A stretch of 64,000 nucleotides of DNA from Sphingobacterium yanglingense (GTDB lineage: Bacteria > Bacteroidota > Bacteroidia > Sphingobacteriales > Sphingobacteriaceae). The notes under the pieces were generated by a model. It was not told the origin of the DNA. It was given only the letters and a program-made list of their open reading frames with translations, and searched no databases. Location of the stretch: contig NZ_SNYV01000014.1 of NCBI RefSeq assembly GCF_004363245.1, positions 248,001 to 312,000 on the forward strand, read 5' to 3'. Both the position numbers and the translations under genes were made by a program. Below are positions 44,063 to 53,487 of this stretch, piece by piece (positions within the stretch are counted from its first letter, which is position 1; the number at the start of each line of letters is the position of its first letter).

Positions 44063-44609
44063 ACAATTTAAAAATTTAGCTGTTAAACCATAAATTGTAT
44101 CCAGAAATCAGTAGGAAAAATAAGCGCTTTTGAATACGTTTATTTTGGTTGTAAACCCGTATTATTTTACCACCGCGGTGACTACACTCGGTTGGTATTG
44201 CTTTTGCAATTCTGAATACGCTACAAATGTAGTCGACTATTTTAATAAAAGCAAGTAATAATCTGTTATTTGTTTTTTAGGATATACATTGGTATTTCTT
44301 TATAGGATATTATCTCGTGAATAGTTAGGTATTTTTTAGATTTTTATTGAGGTTTTATAGAGTAATAATAGAGGGTTTGTAGAGGGTTGATAGAGGTAAA
44401 TCTCTACAAACCCTCTGTTTCCTCTCAGTTAAATATCTAGTTGGGTTCTAGAGTATAGATATCATACTATAACCAAGGCATAAGGAAGCAATAATGACAA
44501 ACCTAGTGCTCTTCTGTAAGTCTAATCTGACATTCTGTCTTAAAACAAACTTTGGAACAAGCCTTGATAAGTTCGTTGTAGTAATAAACAGTTAAACAGT
44601 TAAATACAT
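44063..44609. other. 547-bp gene-free region upstream of htpG
   Basis: No ORF, tRNA or complete promoter was found here. It contains the 10-bp inverted repeat at the small gene's start (44061-44100), a 10-bp palindrome CACCGCGGTG (44171-44180), an overlapping GACTACA/TGTAGTC pair (44180-44186, 44228-44234), and the 11-nt fold-back repeat at 44369-44416. A partial TAAGTTCG box at 44568-44575 is the only candidate -7 for htpG. Confidence 0.6.
44369..44416. repeat. 11-nt tandem repeat with perfect 15-bp inverted partner
   Basis: TAGAGGGTTTG, TAGAGGGTTGA and TAGAGG repeat in tandem (44369-44396). AGAGGGTTTGTAGAG (44370-44384) then pairs perfectly with CTCTACAAACCCTCT (44402-44416). No T-run follows. 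Confidence 0.75.
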
Positions 44610-46496
44610 ATGCAAGAAAAAGGTAGTATCTCGATTCACACCGAGAATATATTTCCGGTGATTAAGAAGTTTTTATATTCTGATAATGAAATCTTCTTGC
44701 GAGAGTTAGTGTCAAATTCAGTTGATGCATCGCAAAAAATCAAGCGTCTTTCTTCACTAGGACAGTTCAATGGTGAGGTTGGTGAATTGGTCGTTGATGT
44801 TAAATTTGATGAAGAAGCGAAGACGATCACGATATCAGATAATGGTATCGGTATGACTGCCGAGGAGATCAAGAAGTATATCAACCAGATTGCTTTTTCG
44901 GGTGCCACTGAATTTATGGAGAAGTTTAAAGAAGCAAACGACGCGAATGAGATTATTGGTCGTTTTGGTTTGGGCTTTTACTCCGCGTTTATGGTAGCTG
45001 ATCGTGTAGAGATAGATTCATTATCTTATCAAGACGGTGCACAACCAGCACACTGGACCTGCGATGGTAGCACTTCTTACGAAATATCAGAAGGAAGTCG
45101 TACAACACGTGGAACTGATGTTATTTTACATATCAATGCAGATTCAACTGAGTTTTTAAGTAAATTTAAATTACAGGAAATTCTAGATAAATACGCAAAG
45201 TTCCTGCCTGTACCTATTCGCTTTGGAACAAAGACAACATCGGAGCCTGATGGCGAAGATGAGGAGGGTAAGCCTAAGTATAAATCAATAGAAATTGATA
45301 ATATCATTAATAATACGAACCCAGCTTGGACAAAGTCACCTTCTGAGTTAACAGATGAAGATTATCTTTCTTTCTACCGTGAGCTGTATCCGCAGTCTAT
45401 GGATGAGCCTTTGTTCTGGATTCATTTAAATGTTGACTACCCATTCAATTTAACAGGTATCCTTTATTTCCCTAAAATAAAGAATGAGTTAGAAATTCAA
45501 CGTAATAAGATTAAGCTTTACTCACGTCAGGTATTTATTACGGACGAAGTGAAGGATATTGTTCCGGAATTTTTAATGTTGTTGCACGGTGTTATTGATT
45601 CTCCGGACATTCCTTTAAACGTTTCCCGTTCGTTTTTACAAGCTGATGGAAATGTGAAAAAGATCAATAACTATATTACGAAGAAGGTCGCGGACAAGTT
45701 GCAGGAAATCTTCAAGTCTGATCGCAAAGGGTTTGAAGAAAAATGGAAAGACATCGGTCTTTTTATTAAGTACGGTATGTTGAGTGATGAAAAGTTTGCA
45801 GATAAAGCAAATGAGTTTTGTTTGTTAGAAAATACCAATAACGAAAGTTATACCTTGAAAGAGTATTACGAAAAGGTAAAAGATATTCAAGTAGACAAGG
45901 ATGGCAATATCGTGTATCTGTATAGTTCTGATGTAGCACAACAGGACGGTTTCATCGCTACAGCAATAGCTAAAGGCTATGATGTGCTAGTCTTGGATGG
46001 ACCGTTGGATACCCATATCACTTCTTATCTGGAGCAGAAAGGTGGAGAGAAGATTCAATTGAAGCGGGTGGACTCGGATGTCATTGACAAGTTAATTCAG
46101 AAGGATGAGAAGATTGAGTTAATCTTAAGTGAGGAGGAAAGTAAAAAAGCAACCGAGTTGTTTCAGAAAGCAATCAACCGTACTGATATGAATGTACAGA
46201 TTGAAGCTTTAAAAGCAGATGAATTGCCGGTCTCAGTTACTTTGGATGAGTTTATGCGTCGTATGAAAGATATGGCGAAGACTGGCGGAGGAATGGGATT
46301 CTATGGTAGTATTCCAGATAACTATAAAGTCAGTGTAAATGGTAACCATCCTTTGGTGAAACGTATGTTGGAAAGTGGGGAGGAAGAAGGACAAAAATTA
46401 GCTAAACAGGCATTTGATTTAGCTTTATTATCGCGAGGATTATTGACTGGAGCTGATTTAACATCGTTTGTAAAACGAAGTGTAGAGATGATTTAA
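44610..46496 (+). CDS. htpG: Molecular chaperone HtpG (Hsp90)
   Basis: Cytosolic Hsp90-type ATP-dependent chaperone. 628 residues, normal length. The N-terminal GHKL ATPase domain shows EIFLRELVSNSVDASQKI (Mg-binding Asn), ITISDNGIGMTAEEI and IIGRFGLGFYSAFMVADRV. The middle domain has RELYPQSMDEPLFWIHLNVDYPFNLTGILYFP and a VSRSFLQADGN arginine region, and the C-terminal dimerisation domain ends KRSVEMI. It is monocistronic: a gene-free, repeat-bearing region lies upstream and a terminator follows. Confidence 0.97.
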   Translation: MQEKGSISIHTENIFPVIKKFLYSDNEIFLRELVSNSVDASQKIKRLSSLGQFNGEVGELVVDVKFDEEAKTITISDNGIGMTAEEIKKYINQIAFSGATEFMEKFKEANDANEIIGRFGLGFYSAFMVADRVEIDSLSYQDGAQPAHWTCDGSTSYEISEGSRTTRGTDVILHINADSTEFLSKFKLQEILDKYAKFLPVPIRFGTKTTSEPDGEDEEGKPKYKSIEIDNIINNTNPAWTKSPSELTDEDYLSFYRELYPQSMDEPLFWIHLNVDYPFNLTGILYFPKIKNELEIQRNKIKLYSRQVFITDEVKDIVPEFLMLLHGVIDSPDIPLNVSRSFLQADGNVKKINNYITKKVADKLQEIFKSDRKGFEEKWKDIGLFIKYGMLSDEKFADKANEFCLLENTNNESYTLKEYYEKVKDIQVDKDGNIVYLYSSDVAQQDGFIATAIAKGYDVLVLDGPLDTHITSYLEQKGGEKIQLKRVDSDVIDKLIQKDEKIELILSEEESKKATELFQKAINRTDMNVQIEALKADELPVSVTLDEFMRRMKDMAKTGGGMGFYGSIPDNYKVSVNGNHPLVKRMLESGEEEGQKLAKQAFDLALLSRGLLTGADLTSFVKRSVEMI

Positions 46497-46520
46497 TAAT
46501 TTATTAAAAATAATTGCTTA

Positions 46521-46556
46521 ATCCTCATTGTGTTATTACATAATGAGGGTTTTTTG
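46521..46556 (+). terminator. Terminator of htpG
   Basis: CCTCATT and AATGAGG form the stem, followed by a T6 run, 25 bp after the htpG stop codon. Confidence 0.8.
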
Positions 46557-46565
46557 TGAAAAACA

Positions 46566-46597
46566 TTTGGAGTATATGGATTAAAAACCTACTTTTG
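46566..46597 (+). promoter_or_regulatory. Promoter of tRNA-His
   Basis: TTTG (46566-46569) and TACTTTTG (46590-46597) are spaced by 20 bp. The expected start near 46604 is a few bases before the tRNA. Confidence 0.8.
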
Positions 46598-46609
46598 TAT
46601 CACAAACAC

Positions 46610-46684
46610 GGTAGGTATAGCTCAGTTGGTTAGAGCACTAGATTGTGGTTCTAGGGGTCGTCGGTTCGAGCCCGATTACTTACC
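46610..46684 (+). tRNA. tRNA-His (anticodon GTG)
   Basis: The extra 5' G (G-1, 46610) pairs with C73 as in all tRNA-His. The acceptor GTAGGTA pairs with TACTTAC, the D arm is GCTCAGTTGGTTAGAGC, the anticodon loop TTGTGGT has GTG at 46645-46647, and the T arm contains GTTCGAGCC. CCA is not encoded. It is a single-gene transcript. Confidence 0.97.
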
Positions 46685-46692
46685 CGCTTCTA

Positions 46693-46722
46693 AAGGCTTC
46701 TCAGAAATGAGAGGCTTTTTTG
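46693..46722 (+). terminator. Terminator of tRNA-His
   Basis: AAGGCTTCTCA pairs with TGAGAGGCTTT (two G-U pairs) around a GAAA loop, followed by T6, immediately downstream of the tRNA. Confidence 0.85.
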
Positions 46723-46915
46723 TTTTTACTGCTAATCAAATATTTACGGGGTGATTCAATGGATGATGGAAGTTTTTAAATAAATTTTTACTCCGTTTGA
46801 TTGTTGTCGAAAAACGCCTTATTTCTCACTTTTTTAAGGCATCTTGTCTCATTGTTTTATTTCGAAAAGTAATAGTCCCTTTTGATGTAAATTGAATAAT
46901 TCTTTTCTACTGGTT

Positions 46916-47479
46916 CTAATTAAGATGGGGGTTCTTCGGAAAGTTGGCAACGTGTGCATATTTCGGCCCCAAACTAATTAATGCTTGCTTCCAAAGTTCA
47001 TCATCATCTTGCAAAAAAAGGAGTTCGGTTTCGAACGAATTGTGTATAGCCCATGTGTTTTGGTTTATCTCGTCCTCTAGTTGGCCCGCAGACCACCCTG
47101 AATAACCGAGAAAGAACTTTATCTCCTGGGGTTCGATAATGTTTTCATTGATTAATAGGATTACTTGTTCTAAGTCCCCACCCCAAAATATATCCGTTGC
47201 AATAGGTATGCTACCTGCAATTTTGTGTGGAGCCTGGTGGATAAAAAATAGGGCATCATTTTGTACTGGGCCACCGATGTATACCGGGAATTTTTCTGAT
47301 GCTACCGCTTCTATTATGTCGGATAGCACAACGTTAGAACGGTGGTTTAAGATTAATCCGACAGCCCCTTCTTTACTGTGTTCGCAGAGGACAACGACCG
47401 AGCGTTCGAAATTGGAATCGAGTATAAAAGGTTCCGAAATTAGCAGGCTACCTTGTGTGGGGATATTTTGATTAAACAT
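46916..47479 (-). CDS. YqgE/AlgH family protein
   Basis: 187 residues. The family pattern is complete: GSLLISEPFILDSNFERSVVVLCEHSKEGAVGLILNHR, VYIGGPVQNDALFFIHQ, and IKFFLGYSGWSAGQLEDEI near the middle. YqgE/AlgH proteins are small soluble cytosolic proteins of unknown biochemical role, linked genetically to regulation in some bacteria. The 194-bp intergenic region downstream holds only a weak GCCTTA/TAAGGC hairpin (46816-46840). It is transcribed alone. Confidence 0.93.
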   Translation of the reverse strand: MFNQNIPTQGSLLISEPFILDSNFERSVVVLCEHSKEGAVGLILNHRSNVVLSDIIEAVASEKFPVYIGGPVQNDALFFIHQAPHKIAGSIPIATDIFWGGDLEQVILLINENIIEPQEIKFFLGYSGWSAGQLEDEINQNTWAIHNSFETELLFLQDDDELWKQALISLGPKYAHVANFPKNPHLN

Positions 47480-47673
47480 TGCTTCTTATATTATCTAGTA
47501 TAAACTTAGATAAATTTGCTTTTATAAACAATTATGACTTTTGGTCTATTATTGAAAGGGGATTAAATCTAGATGAACAGTCGACTAATGTAGGGGCTAC
47601 CCTCAAAAAGGGTCAAAAGATGACACTCTTTTGTGTTGCATTTAGTAAGTTTGTCTAAGAAAAAATACATCTT

Positions 47674-48327
47674 ATGGCAATCGATCATAAAAATATTGCA
47701 GCAATTAGAGAGGATTATGCAAAAGACTCTCTTTCAGAACAGCAGGTCCATGCAGATCCTGTTGTGCAGTTTACCCAGTGGTTTGAACAGGCTTTGCATG
47801 CGAAAGTGATAGAGCCCAATGCTATGACACTCGCGACAATTAATGAGAGTGGTTTCCCTTCGGCTAGAATTGTCTTATTGAAGGATATTAAAGTAGATGG
47901 TTTGAGCTTCTTTACGAATTACGAAAGTCAGAAGGGATTGGATATGGCGCGTTGTGCTAAGGTAAGTTTGTTGTTTTTCTGGCCAGAACTCCAACGGCAG
48001 GTACGAGTTGAAGGGCTGGTGGAACGCCTATGTCAAGAAGATTCTGATGAGTATTTTGCATCTAGACCCAAAGGAAGCCGAATAGGAGCCTGGGCCTCTC
48101 CGCAAAGTCAAATTATTCCCGATCGCGATTTCTTGGAAAGACGTGTGGACTTTTATGAACAAAAGTTTGCCTTATCTGATGTCGTAGACAGACCTCCTTT
48201 TTGGGGGGGATATCTAGTCAAGCCTGTTCAGTTCGAATTTTGGCAAGGACGGAGCTCTAGGCTACATGATAGGATCGTTTATTTTTTAGAAGAAGGACGC
48301 TGGATAGTTAACCGATTAGCACCATGA
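47674..48327 (+). CDS. pdxH: Pyridoxamine 5'-phosphate oxidase
   Basis: FMN-dependent enzyme that oxidises pyridoxamine- or pyridoxine-5'-phosphate to PLP, the cofactor of, for example, the alanine racemase half of MurF-Alr. 217 residues. Marks are [46 protein letters not shown] (FMN site), [13 protein letters not shown] and the C-terminal [24 protein letters not shown] with the PLP-contact residues and Arg-His pair. The stop overlaps nuoC by 4 bp, so it heads a pdxH-nuoC-nuoD operon. A TAAGTTTG box at 47646-47653 is a probable -7. Confidence 0.96.
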   Translation: MAIDHKNIAAIREDYAKDSLSEQQVHADPVVQFTQWFEQALHAKVIEPNAMTLATINESGFPSARIVLLKDIKVDGLSFFTNYESQKGLDMARCAKVSLLFFWPELQRQVRVEGLVERLCQEDSDEYFASRPKGSRIGAWASPQSQIIPDRDFLERRVDFYEQKFALSDVVDRPPFWGGYLVKPVQFEFWQGRSSRLHDRIVYFLEEGRWIVNRLAP

Positions 48328-48815
48328 TCAAACAAATAGGAGAAGAAATAGATAAAGTGTTCGGGCCAGGTGTGGCTATGTTGGCTGATGTTGGGCTTCA
48401 GGATACCTTGATTGTAGCGCCATCAAGGCTAAGAGAGCTATGTCTTTGGTTAAGGGATCATCCGAAATACTATTTCGATTTTTTAGCGAATATCACAGCG
48501 GTGGATTATTTCCCTGAAGGGCGCTTTGCGGTAGTTTACAACTTGACTTCTATTCCATTTCAGTTACAGTTAACACTTCGGGTAGAGCTTGCGCAAGACC
48601 GTAGTTTAGAGCAGTTGCCAGAGGTGCCTTCAGTGAGTATGGTCTGGCGTACGGCGGATTGGCACGAACGTGAGGCTTTTGACCTTATGGGGATTTATTT
48701 TACAGATCACCCTGATCTAAGACGGATACTAATGCCGGATGATTGGGAGGGTTTTCCATTACGTAAAGATTATGAAGACCCTGAAAGTTATCATGGTATT
48801 CCTGTCAAGAATTAG
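48324..48815 (+). CDS. nuoC: NADH-quinone oxidoreductase subunit C
   Basis: Peripheral-arm subunit of respiratory complex I (30-kDa family). 163 residues with the signature [39 protein letters not shown] near the C-terminus, and [26 protein letters not shown] in the middle. It overlaps pdxH by 4 bp and ends 8 bp before nuoD. The rest of the nuo genes are not next to it in the window. Confidence 0.95.
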   Translation: MIKQIGEEIDKVFGPGVAMLADVGLQDTLIVAPSRLRELCLWLRDHPKYYFDFLANITAVDYFPEGRFAVVYNLTSIPFQLQLTLRVELAQDRSLEQLPEVPSVSMVWRTADWHEREAFDLMGIYFTDHPDLRRILMPDDWEGFPLRKDYEDPESYHGIPVKN

Positions 48816-48823
48816 ATCACAAC

Positions 48824-50017
48824 ATGTATACAAAGTATAATCAAGGATATCAGCAGTATTTAGAGAAAATACAGCAAATCGGTTCTACGGAAATGATTAT
48901 TAATATGGGGCCGCAGCATCCGTCTACCCATGGAGTGCTACGACTGGAGCTTATTACGGAAGGAGAGTTGGTAAAGGATGTCATTCCACATTTAGGTTAT
49001 CTACATCGTTGTTTTGACAAGCATGCTGAATCTATGAATTACGGTAAGAGTATCCCTTTTACAGATCGATTGGATTATTTAGCGTCAATGAATAATAGCC
49101 ATGCATTCGTGATGGGAGTAGAGCGAATGTTAGGTATCGATGATAAGCTTCCTAAAAGAGTAGAATATATTCGTGTCTTGGTGTGTGAATTGAACAGGAT
49201 TGCTTCTCATCTGATAGCTATTGGTACTTATGGGATTGATATTGGTGCATTCACACCTTTTATGTGGTGTTTTCGGGACAGAGAACATATTATGAATATG
49301 TTGGAATGGGCTTCAGGTTCACGCATGTTGTATAATTATATTTGGGTAGGTGGTTTATTTTATGATCTACCTGTAGGTTTTGAACAACGCTGCAAAGAGT
49401 TTATTACTTATTTTAAGCCAAAGTTGGTGGAATTGGATGAATTGTTATCCAGCAATCAAATTTTTATTTCCCGTACGGCTAAAATTGGGGTATTGCCTGC
49501 TGATGTGGCGATCAACTATGGCTGTTCGGGTCCTATGTTGCGTGCCAGTGGTATAAAATGGGATCTCCGTCGTGTTGATGGGTATTCCGTATATCCTGAA
49601 TTGGATTTTGAGATACCTGTAGGGCAGGGGCTTATGGGGGAGGTAGGTGATTCTTGGGATAGATATAAGGTGAGAGTAGATGAAATTTATGAGTCAGTGA
49701 AAATCATAGAGCAATGTCTTGCAAGATTGATGACAGACTTTGCGCGTTTGCCGGATTTTGATCCACGTGCAATGGTACCTAAAAAAGCGACAATGAAGGC
49801 GCAGAATTACTATGTACGTGCTGAAAATCCTAAAGGAGAGCTTGGATTTTATATTGAAACTAAAGATAAATCAGATATTCCTTTGCGTTTAAAGGCAAGA
49901 GGGCCAAGTTTTAATAATCTTTCTGTTTTGCCTGAACTAGGGAGAGGAGTGCTCATTGCCGATTTAATAGCTATTCTAGGGTCAATCGATATTGTGTTAG
50001 GAGAAGTGGATAGATAA
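48824..50017 (+). CDS. nuoD: NADH-quinone oxidoreductase subunit D
   Basis: Quinone-site subunit of complex I (49-kDa family). 397 residues. Signatures are [21 protein letters not shown] (conserved quinone-loop His), [36 protein letters not shown], and [16 protein letters not shown]. The C-terminus is the usual GEVDR. The gene ends 31 bp before a promoter-terminator unit. No nuoE, F, G, H or I follows, so the complex I genes are split in this genome, or this is a second set. Confidence 0.96.
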   Translation: MYTKYNQGYQQYLEKIQQIGSTEMIINMGPQHPSTHGVLRLELITEGELVKDVIPHLGYLHRCFDKHAESMNYGKSIPFTDRLDYLASMNNSHAFVMGVERMLGIDDKLPKRVEYIRVLVCELNRIASHLIAIGTYGIDIGAFTPFMWCFRDREHIMNMLEWASGSRMLYNYIWVGGLFYDLPVGFEQRCKEFITYFKPKLVELDELLSSNQIFISRTAKIGVLPADVAINYGCSGPMLRASGIKWDLRRVDGYSVYPELDFEIPVGQGLMGEVGDSWDRYKVRVDEIYESVKIIEQCLARLMTDFARLPDFDPRAMVPKKATMKAQNYYVRAENPKGELGFYIETKDKSDIPLRLKARGPSFNNLSVLPELGRGVLIADLIAILGSIDIVLGEVDR

Positions 50018-50048
50018 CGAAAGAAAATGCAAAAAAACGCAAAAAACA

Positions 50049-50148
50049 TTTGAAGTTTAAACATTAAGTCGTATCTTTGAGTTCTCATAATTTAAGTTTA
50101 TAATTGGTTAATAGGAAGTCTGCATCCGCCCGGATGCAGGCTTTTTTA
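50049..50148 (+). ncRNA. Candidate small RNA or attenuated leader (promoter plus terminator)
   Basis: A complete promoter (TTTG 50049-50052, 19 bp, TATCTTTG 50072-50079) is followed about 40 nt later by a terminator, CTGCATCCG/CGGATGCAG with a T6 run (50118-50148). The predicted transcript is about 64 nt from 50085. It could be a free small RNA, or the leader of the aspartic protease gene at 50208 regulated by read-through. The terminator may also end the pdxH-nuoCD transcript. Confidence 0.6.
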
Positions 50149-50207
50149 TTATTTTAGCTTTTTTCAATGCATCTTTTTATCTAAGTTTAGGTGTAAAATG
50201 ATAACCA

Positions 50208-51629
50208 ATGTATATAAAACCCACTCTTTCCGATTGTTTCGAAGCTATAGGTTTGTATAAGAATGTGCCTGTTAGTGGGACTCATTTTCAGTTTTTCAGA
50301 TATTTTGTTGTTTTATTCTTTTCGGTTATACTGCAGTGTCATACAGAGACGAAAGCACAGCAGTGGGATTTTAAAGGAGGGGGCAGTAGGGTGGTAATTC
50401 CGATAGATATTACCAATCATATTATTATGTTGCCTGTACAGTTGAATGGAGAGCAATTGACCTTTATTCTCGACACTGGGGTTAAGGAAACAATGTTGTT
50501 TGGTGCCGTGGATTCCACGATTCTAAGAAATGTATCTTCTTATAGCTTTCAGGGACTTGGTGTAGATCAGGGGATTGAAGGTTTATTGTCTTTGGATAAT
50601 GCATTGGCGATTGGTGATTCAATGTTGATTGATCATCACCACGATCTTTATGTAATAACGGATAGTACTATTAACCTTTCGAAGAATATTGGGGTGCCTA
50701 TACATGGAGTCCTTGGGAGCAGCTTTTTTCAGAATCACATCGTTCGGATTGACTACATCAGAAAAAAGCTTCATGTTTTTAAATCATTGGATGATGTGGA
50801 TAAAGATCTGATGAAATATACTACTGTTAAACTAGATCTTGTGAAGGATCGTCCATTTGTGGATGTTACGATCAGCAGTGGGGGAAGGCAGTTTGAGAAA
50901 TCAAGAATGTTGATTGATCTTGGCAATTCGGATCCTTTGATGGTTTTTTCTTCTACATTGCAGGATTATAAAATCTCGAAGCCTTATGTGTATGAATTCT
51001 TAGGACAGGGATTTAATGGTAATATTTACGGTAAGCGGAATAGGATAGAAGGGGTAACAGTTGCTAAATGGAATTTTCAGCGGTTGTTTGTCTCTTATCC
51101 AGATACCAACTCTTATAGCGCCCGAAGGCTGGTGGAGCGGAGGGTGGGATCGGTTGGGAATCAGATTATGGCTCGTTTTGATGTAATCTTTGATTATGCC
51201 GACAGTGTGATGTATCTCCGTAAGAATAAAATGTTCGGTGATCCTTTTAATATTGATATGAGTGGATTGGAGGTTCGGCATACTGGTTTTTCCTGGTTAA
51301 AAAGTAGGACTGGGGCAAAATCATTGGGGGCTACTTCCAACGAAGGGACGACAATCAACCTGGGCGATGATGTGATGTATCAAATTGAACTGGTGCCTGC
51401 TTATGTAATACAGCATGTTCGAATTGGTTCTCCAGCTTACCTAGCAGGTGTAAAGGAAGGAGATAGTATTTATAAGATAAATGGGAAGTACGCTGGAAAG
51501 ATGACGTTGGAAAGTATAAAAGGGAGGTTACAGGCTCGTGACCAATATGGTATATCACTTGAAGTGAAGCGAGGTGAGGAAATCTTTAAGTTTCGCTTTA
51601 AACTGGTCGATCCTATACCATTAAACTAA
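50208..51629 (+). CDS. Retropepsin-type aspartic protease with C-terminal PDZ domain
   Basis: 473 residues. The N-terminus has a hydrophobic segment (FRYFVVLFFSVILQC) and a likely signal cleavage after KAQ, so it is probably periplasmic or lipid anchored. The first half contains LTFILDTGVKETMLF, the catalytic DTG of clan AA proteases, and a second Asp-like motif MLIDLGNSDPLMVF. The C-terminal 90 residues form a PDZ domain (HVRIGSPAYLAGVKEGDSIYKINGKYAGKM). The start is uncertain because no later ATG precedes the domain. The terminator at 51630-51660 ends it. Confidence 0.86.
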   Translation: MYIKPTLSDCFEAIGLYKNVPVSGTHFQFFRYFVVLFFSVILQCHTETKAQQWDFKGGGSRVVIPIDITNHIIMLPVQLNGEQLTFILDTGVKETMLFGAVDSTILRNVSSYSFQGLGVDQGIEGLLSLDNALAIGDSMLIDHHHDLYVITDSTINLSKNIGVPIHGVLGSSFFQNHIVRIDYIRKKLHVFKSLDDVDKDLMKYTTVKLDLVKDRPFVDVTISSGGRQFEKSRMLIDLGNSDPLMVFSSTLQDYKISKPYVYEFLGQGFNGNIYGKRNRIEGVTVAKWNFQRLFVSYPDTNSYSARRLVERRVGSVGNQIMARFDVIFDYADSVMYLRKNKMFGDPFNIDMSGLEVRHTGFSWLKSRTGAKSLGATSNEGTTINLGDDVMYQIELVPAYVIQHVRIGSPAYLAGVKEGDSIYKINGKYAGKMTLESIKGRLQARDQYGISLEVKRGEEIFKFRFKLVDPIPLN

Positions 51630-51660
51630 AAGGGACTGTTTTTAACAGTCCCTTTTAATA
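51630..51660. terminator. Bidirectional terminator between protease gene and dnaJ
   Basis: AAAAGGGACTGTT and AACAGTCCCTTTT form a strong stem flanked by A and T runs, serving both convergent genes. Confidence 0.85.
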
Positions 51661-52803
51661 TTATTCAAAATATTCTTTAATCCTTTCGAAGAATGATTTC
51701 TCACTTTTTCCGGGTTGAGGTTTAAAGTTTGCTGAGCCTTTAAGTTTTTCTAAAATTTCGCGCTCTTCGGATGAAACAGCTTTAGGTGTCCATATATTGA
51801 CATATATTAATTGGTCTCCTTTATGGTAAGAATTTACTTCAGGGATACCTTTGCCTTTAAGTCTTAATATTTTTCCACCTTGTGTACCTGCATCAATTTT
51901 TATTTTAGCTTTGCCGTCTATGGTAGGTACTTCTACACTGGTGCCTAGTGCTGCATCTGCAAAGTTTATATATAAATCATAGATAACATTGATGCCATCA
52001 CGTTTGAGTGATTCGTGCTGAACTTCTTCAACTAGGATGATGAGGTCTCCGGCTATTCCTCCTCGCGGAGCTGCGTTGCCTTTTCCTGTCATTGATAGTT
52101 GCATACCCTCACTGACGCCAGCAGGAATATTGATCGTTATTGTCTCTTCACCTCTTTCTAAACCTTCTCCTTTACAGGTAGTACATTTAGCTGTGATTTC
52201 GACGCCTTCGCCGTTACATGTTGGACAAGTACTAGTGGTCTGCATCTGTCCTAATATGGTATTGGTGACGCGTCTTACAGACCCTGCTCCTCCACATGTT
52301 TTACACGTGTGGAAAGAGGATTTATCTTTAGCGCCTGAACCGTCACAAGTCTTACATACGATTTGTTTGTTGACTTTGACTTTTTTCTCTGTCCCTTTCG
52401 CTATTTCTTCAAGGGTTAACTTTACTTTGATACGTAAGTTACTCCCTTTTTGAACCCGACGGCCTCCAGAACGGGAGCCACCTCCAAAAAAGCTTTCAAA
52501 TGGGTGGCCTCCACCAAAGATATCGCCAAATTGGCTGAATATGTCGTCCATATTCATGCCGCCACCGCCAAAACCACCAGAATTTCCTGAATGGCCAAAC
52601 TGGTCGTAGCGTGCTTTTTTCTCTTGATTGCTTAAAATCTCATAAGCCTCGGCTGCTTCTTTAAAGTTTTCTTCCGCCTCTTTATCGCCAGGGTTTTTGT
52701 CCGGGTGAAATTTGATTGCTAGTTTGCGATAAGCTGATTTTATCTCTGCTGCATCTGCTTGACGAGATACACCAAGTACATCATAATAATCTCTCTTCGA
52801 CAT
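51661..52803 (-). CDS. dnaJ: Chaperone protein DnaJ
   Basis: Hsp40 co-chaperone that activates DnaK ATPase. 380 residues: J-domain ([25 protein letters not shown] at about 34-36), Gly/Phe-rich linker ([15 protein letters not shown]), zinc-finger domain with four CxxCxGxG repeats ([32 protein letters not shown]), and a C-terminal peptide-binding domain. grpE lies 14 bp upstream on the same strand, giving the usual grpE-dnaJ operon; dnaK is not in the window. Confidence 0.97.
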   Translation of the reverse strand: MSKRDYYDVLGVSRQADAAEIKSAYRKLAIKFHPDKNPGDKEAEENFKEAAEAYEILSNQEKKARYDQFGHSGNSGGFGGGGMNMDDIFSQFGDIFGGGHPFESFFGGGSRSGGRRVQKGSNLRIKVKLTLEEIAKGTEKKVKVNKQIVCKTCDGSGAKDKSSFHTCKTCGGAGSVRRVTNTILGQMQTTSTCPTCNGEGVEITAKCTTCKGEGLERGEETITINIPAGVSEGMQLSMTGKGNAAPRGGIAGDLIILVEEVQHESLKRDGINVIYDLYINFADAALGTSVEVPTIDGKAKIKIDAGTQGGKILRLKGKGIPEVNSYHKGDQLIYVNIWTPKAVSSEEREILEKLKGSANFKPQPGKSEKSFFERIKEYFE

Positions 52804-52817
52804 TCCTCTTCTATTTC

Positions 52818-53348
52818 TTATTGTCCTATGACCACTTTTGCAAAACGGATTACTTTGTCATTTAAGAAGTAACCTTTTTCTACGGTGTCTATTACTTTAT
52901 TTTTAAGGTCTTCAGAAGGTGCTGGAATGCTGGTAATCGCTTCTTGGAAATCAGCATCAAACGGCTGTCCGTTTGTTTCCATTTCTTTAAGTCCTTCGTT
53001 TTCAAGAAGTTTTTTAAATTTGTTATTGACGAGCTCTATTCCCTGTTTGATGCTTTCTACATCTTGGGCATTGGCCATTGCAGCAAGCGCTCGATCAAAG
53101 TCGTCTAGGACGGGTAATAATTTAGAAATTACACCTTGACCTGCAGTTTGTATTAGTTCTACACGCTCTTTAGAAGTTCTCTTTTTATAATTATCAAACT
53201 CAGCAAATAGACGAGCGTATTTATCGTTCGCTTCTGCCAATTGATTTGTTAGAGATTCTTCAATAGATAATTCTTCAGCCTCATTCTGGACTGTATTGTC
53301 CTGTGCTAAGTTGTCTTCGTCTTGAATATGTTCTTGTTCGTTCATCAT
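52818..53348 (-). CDS. grpE: Nucleotide exchange factor GrpE
   Basis: GrpE releases ADP from DnaK. From the ATG at 53348 the protein is 176 residues and begins [13 protein letters not shown], the acidic N-terminus typical of the family; the open frame continues upstream to 53450 but this adds an unlikely basic-hydrophobic extension. A long coiled coil (residues 45-100: [24 protein letters not shown]) is followed by the beta-domain with VLDDFDRAL and [17 protein letters not shown]. It is co-transcribed with dnaJ. Confidence 0.95.
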   Translation of the reverse strand: MMNEQEHIQDEDNLAQDNTVQNEAEELSIEESLTNQLAEANDKYARLFAEFDNYKKRTSKERVELIQTAGQGVISKLLPVLDDFDRALAAMANAQDVESIKQGIELVNNKFKKLLENEGLKEMETNGQPFDADFQEAITSIPAPSEDLKNKVIDTVEKGYFLNDKVIRFAKVVIGQ

Positions 53349-53406
53349 CCACCTAGTTTTTATTTGCTTCAATAGCTGCCGTAGCGTATTCAAAAAATTT
53401 GCCATT

Positions 53407-53465
53407 ATAAAAATATCCGACACCTTGTCAGTATTTTGTAGTAAATACATGCAAAGTGTCGGATT
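53407..53465 (-). terminator. Terminator of the ftsE transcript
   Basis: On the minus strand ATCCGACAC and GTGTCGGAT form a perfect 9-bp stem (53464-53456 with 53423-53415), followed by ATTTTT. It is 23 bp past the ftsE stop and upstream of grpE. Confidence 0.7.
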
Positions 53466-53487
53466 ATACTTTGTTTTGTCAGTTGTT

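Noticed and set aside
44165-44240. Structured non-coding RNA in the gene-free region before htpG
   Set aside because: Only a short palindrome and a 7-bp pair are seen, with no complete promoter and no known RNA family.
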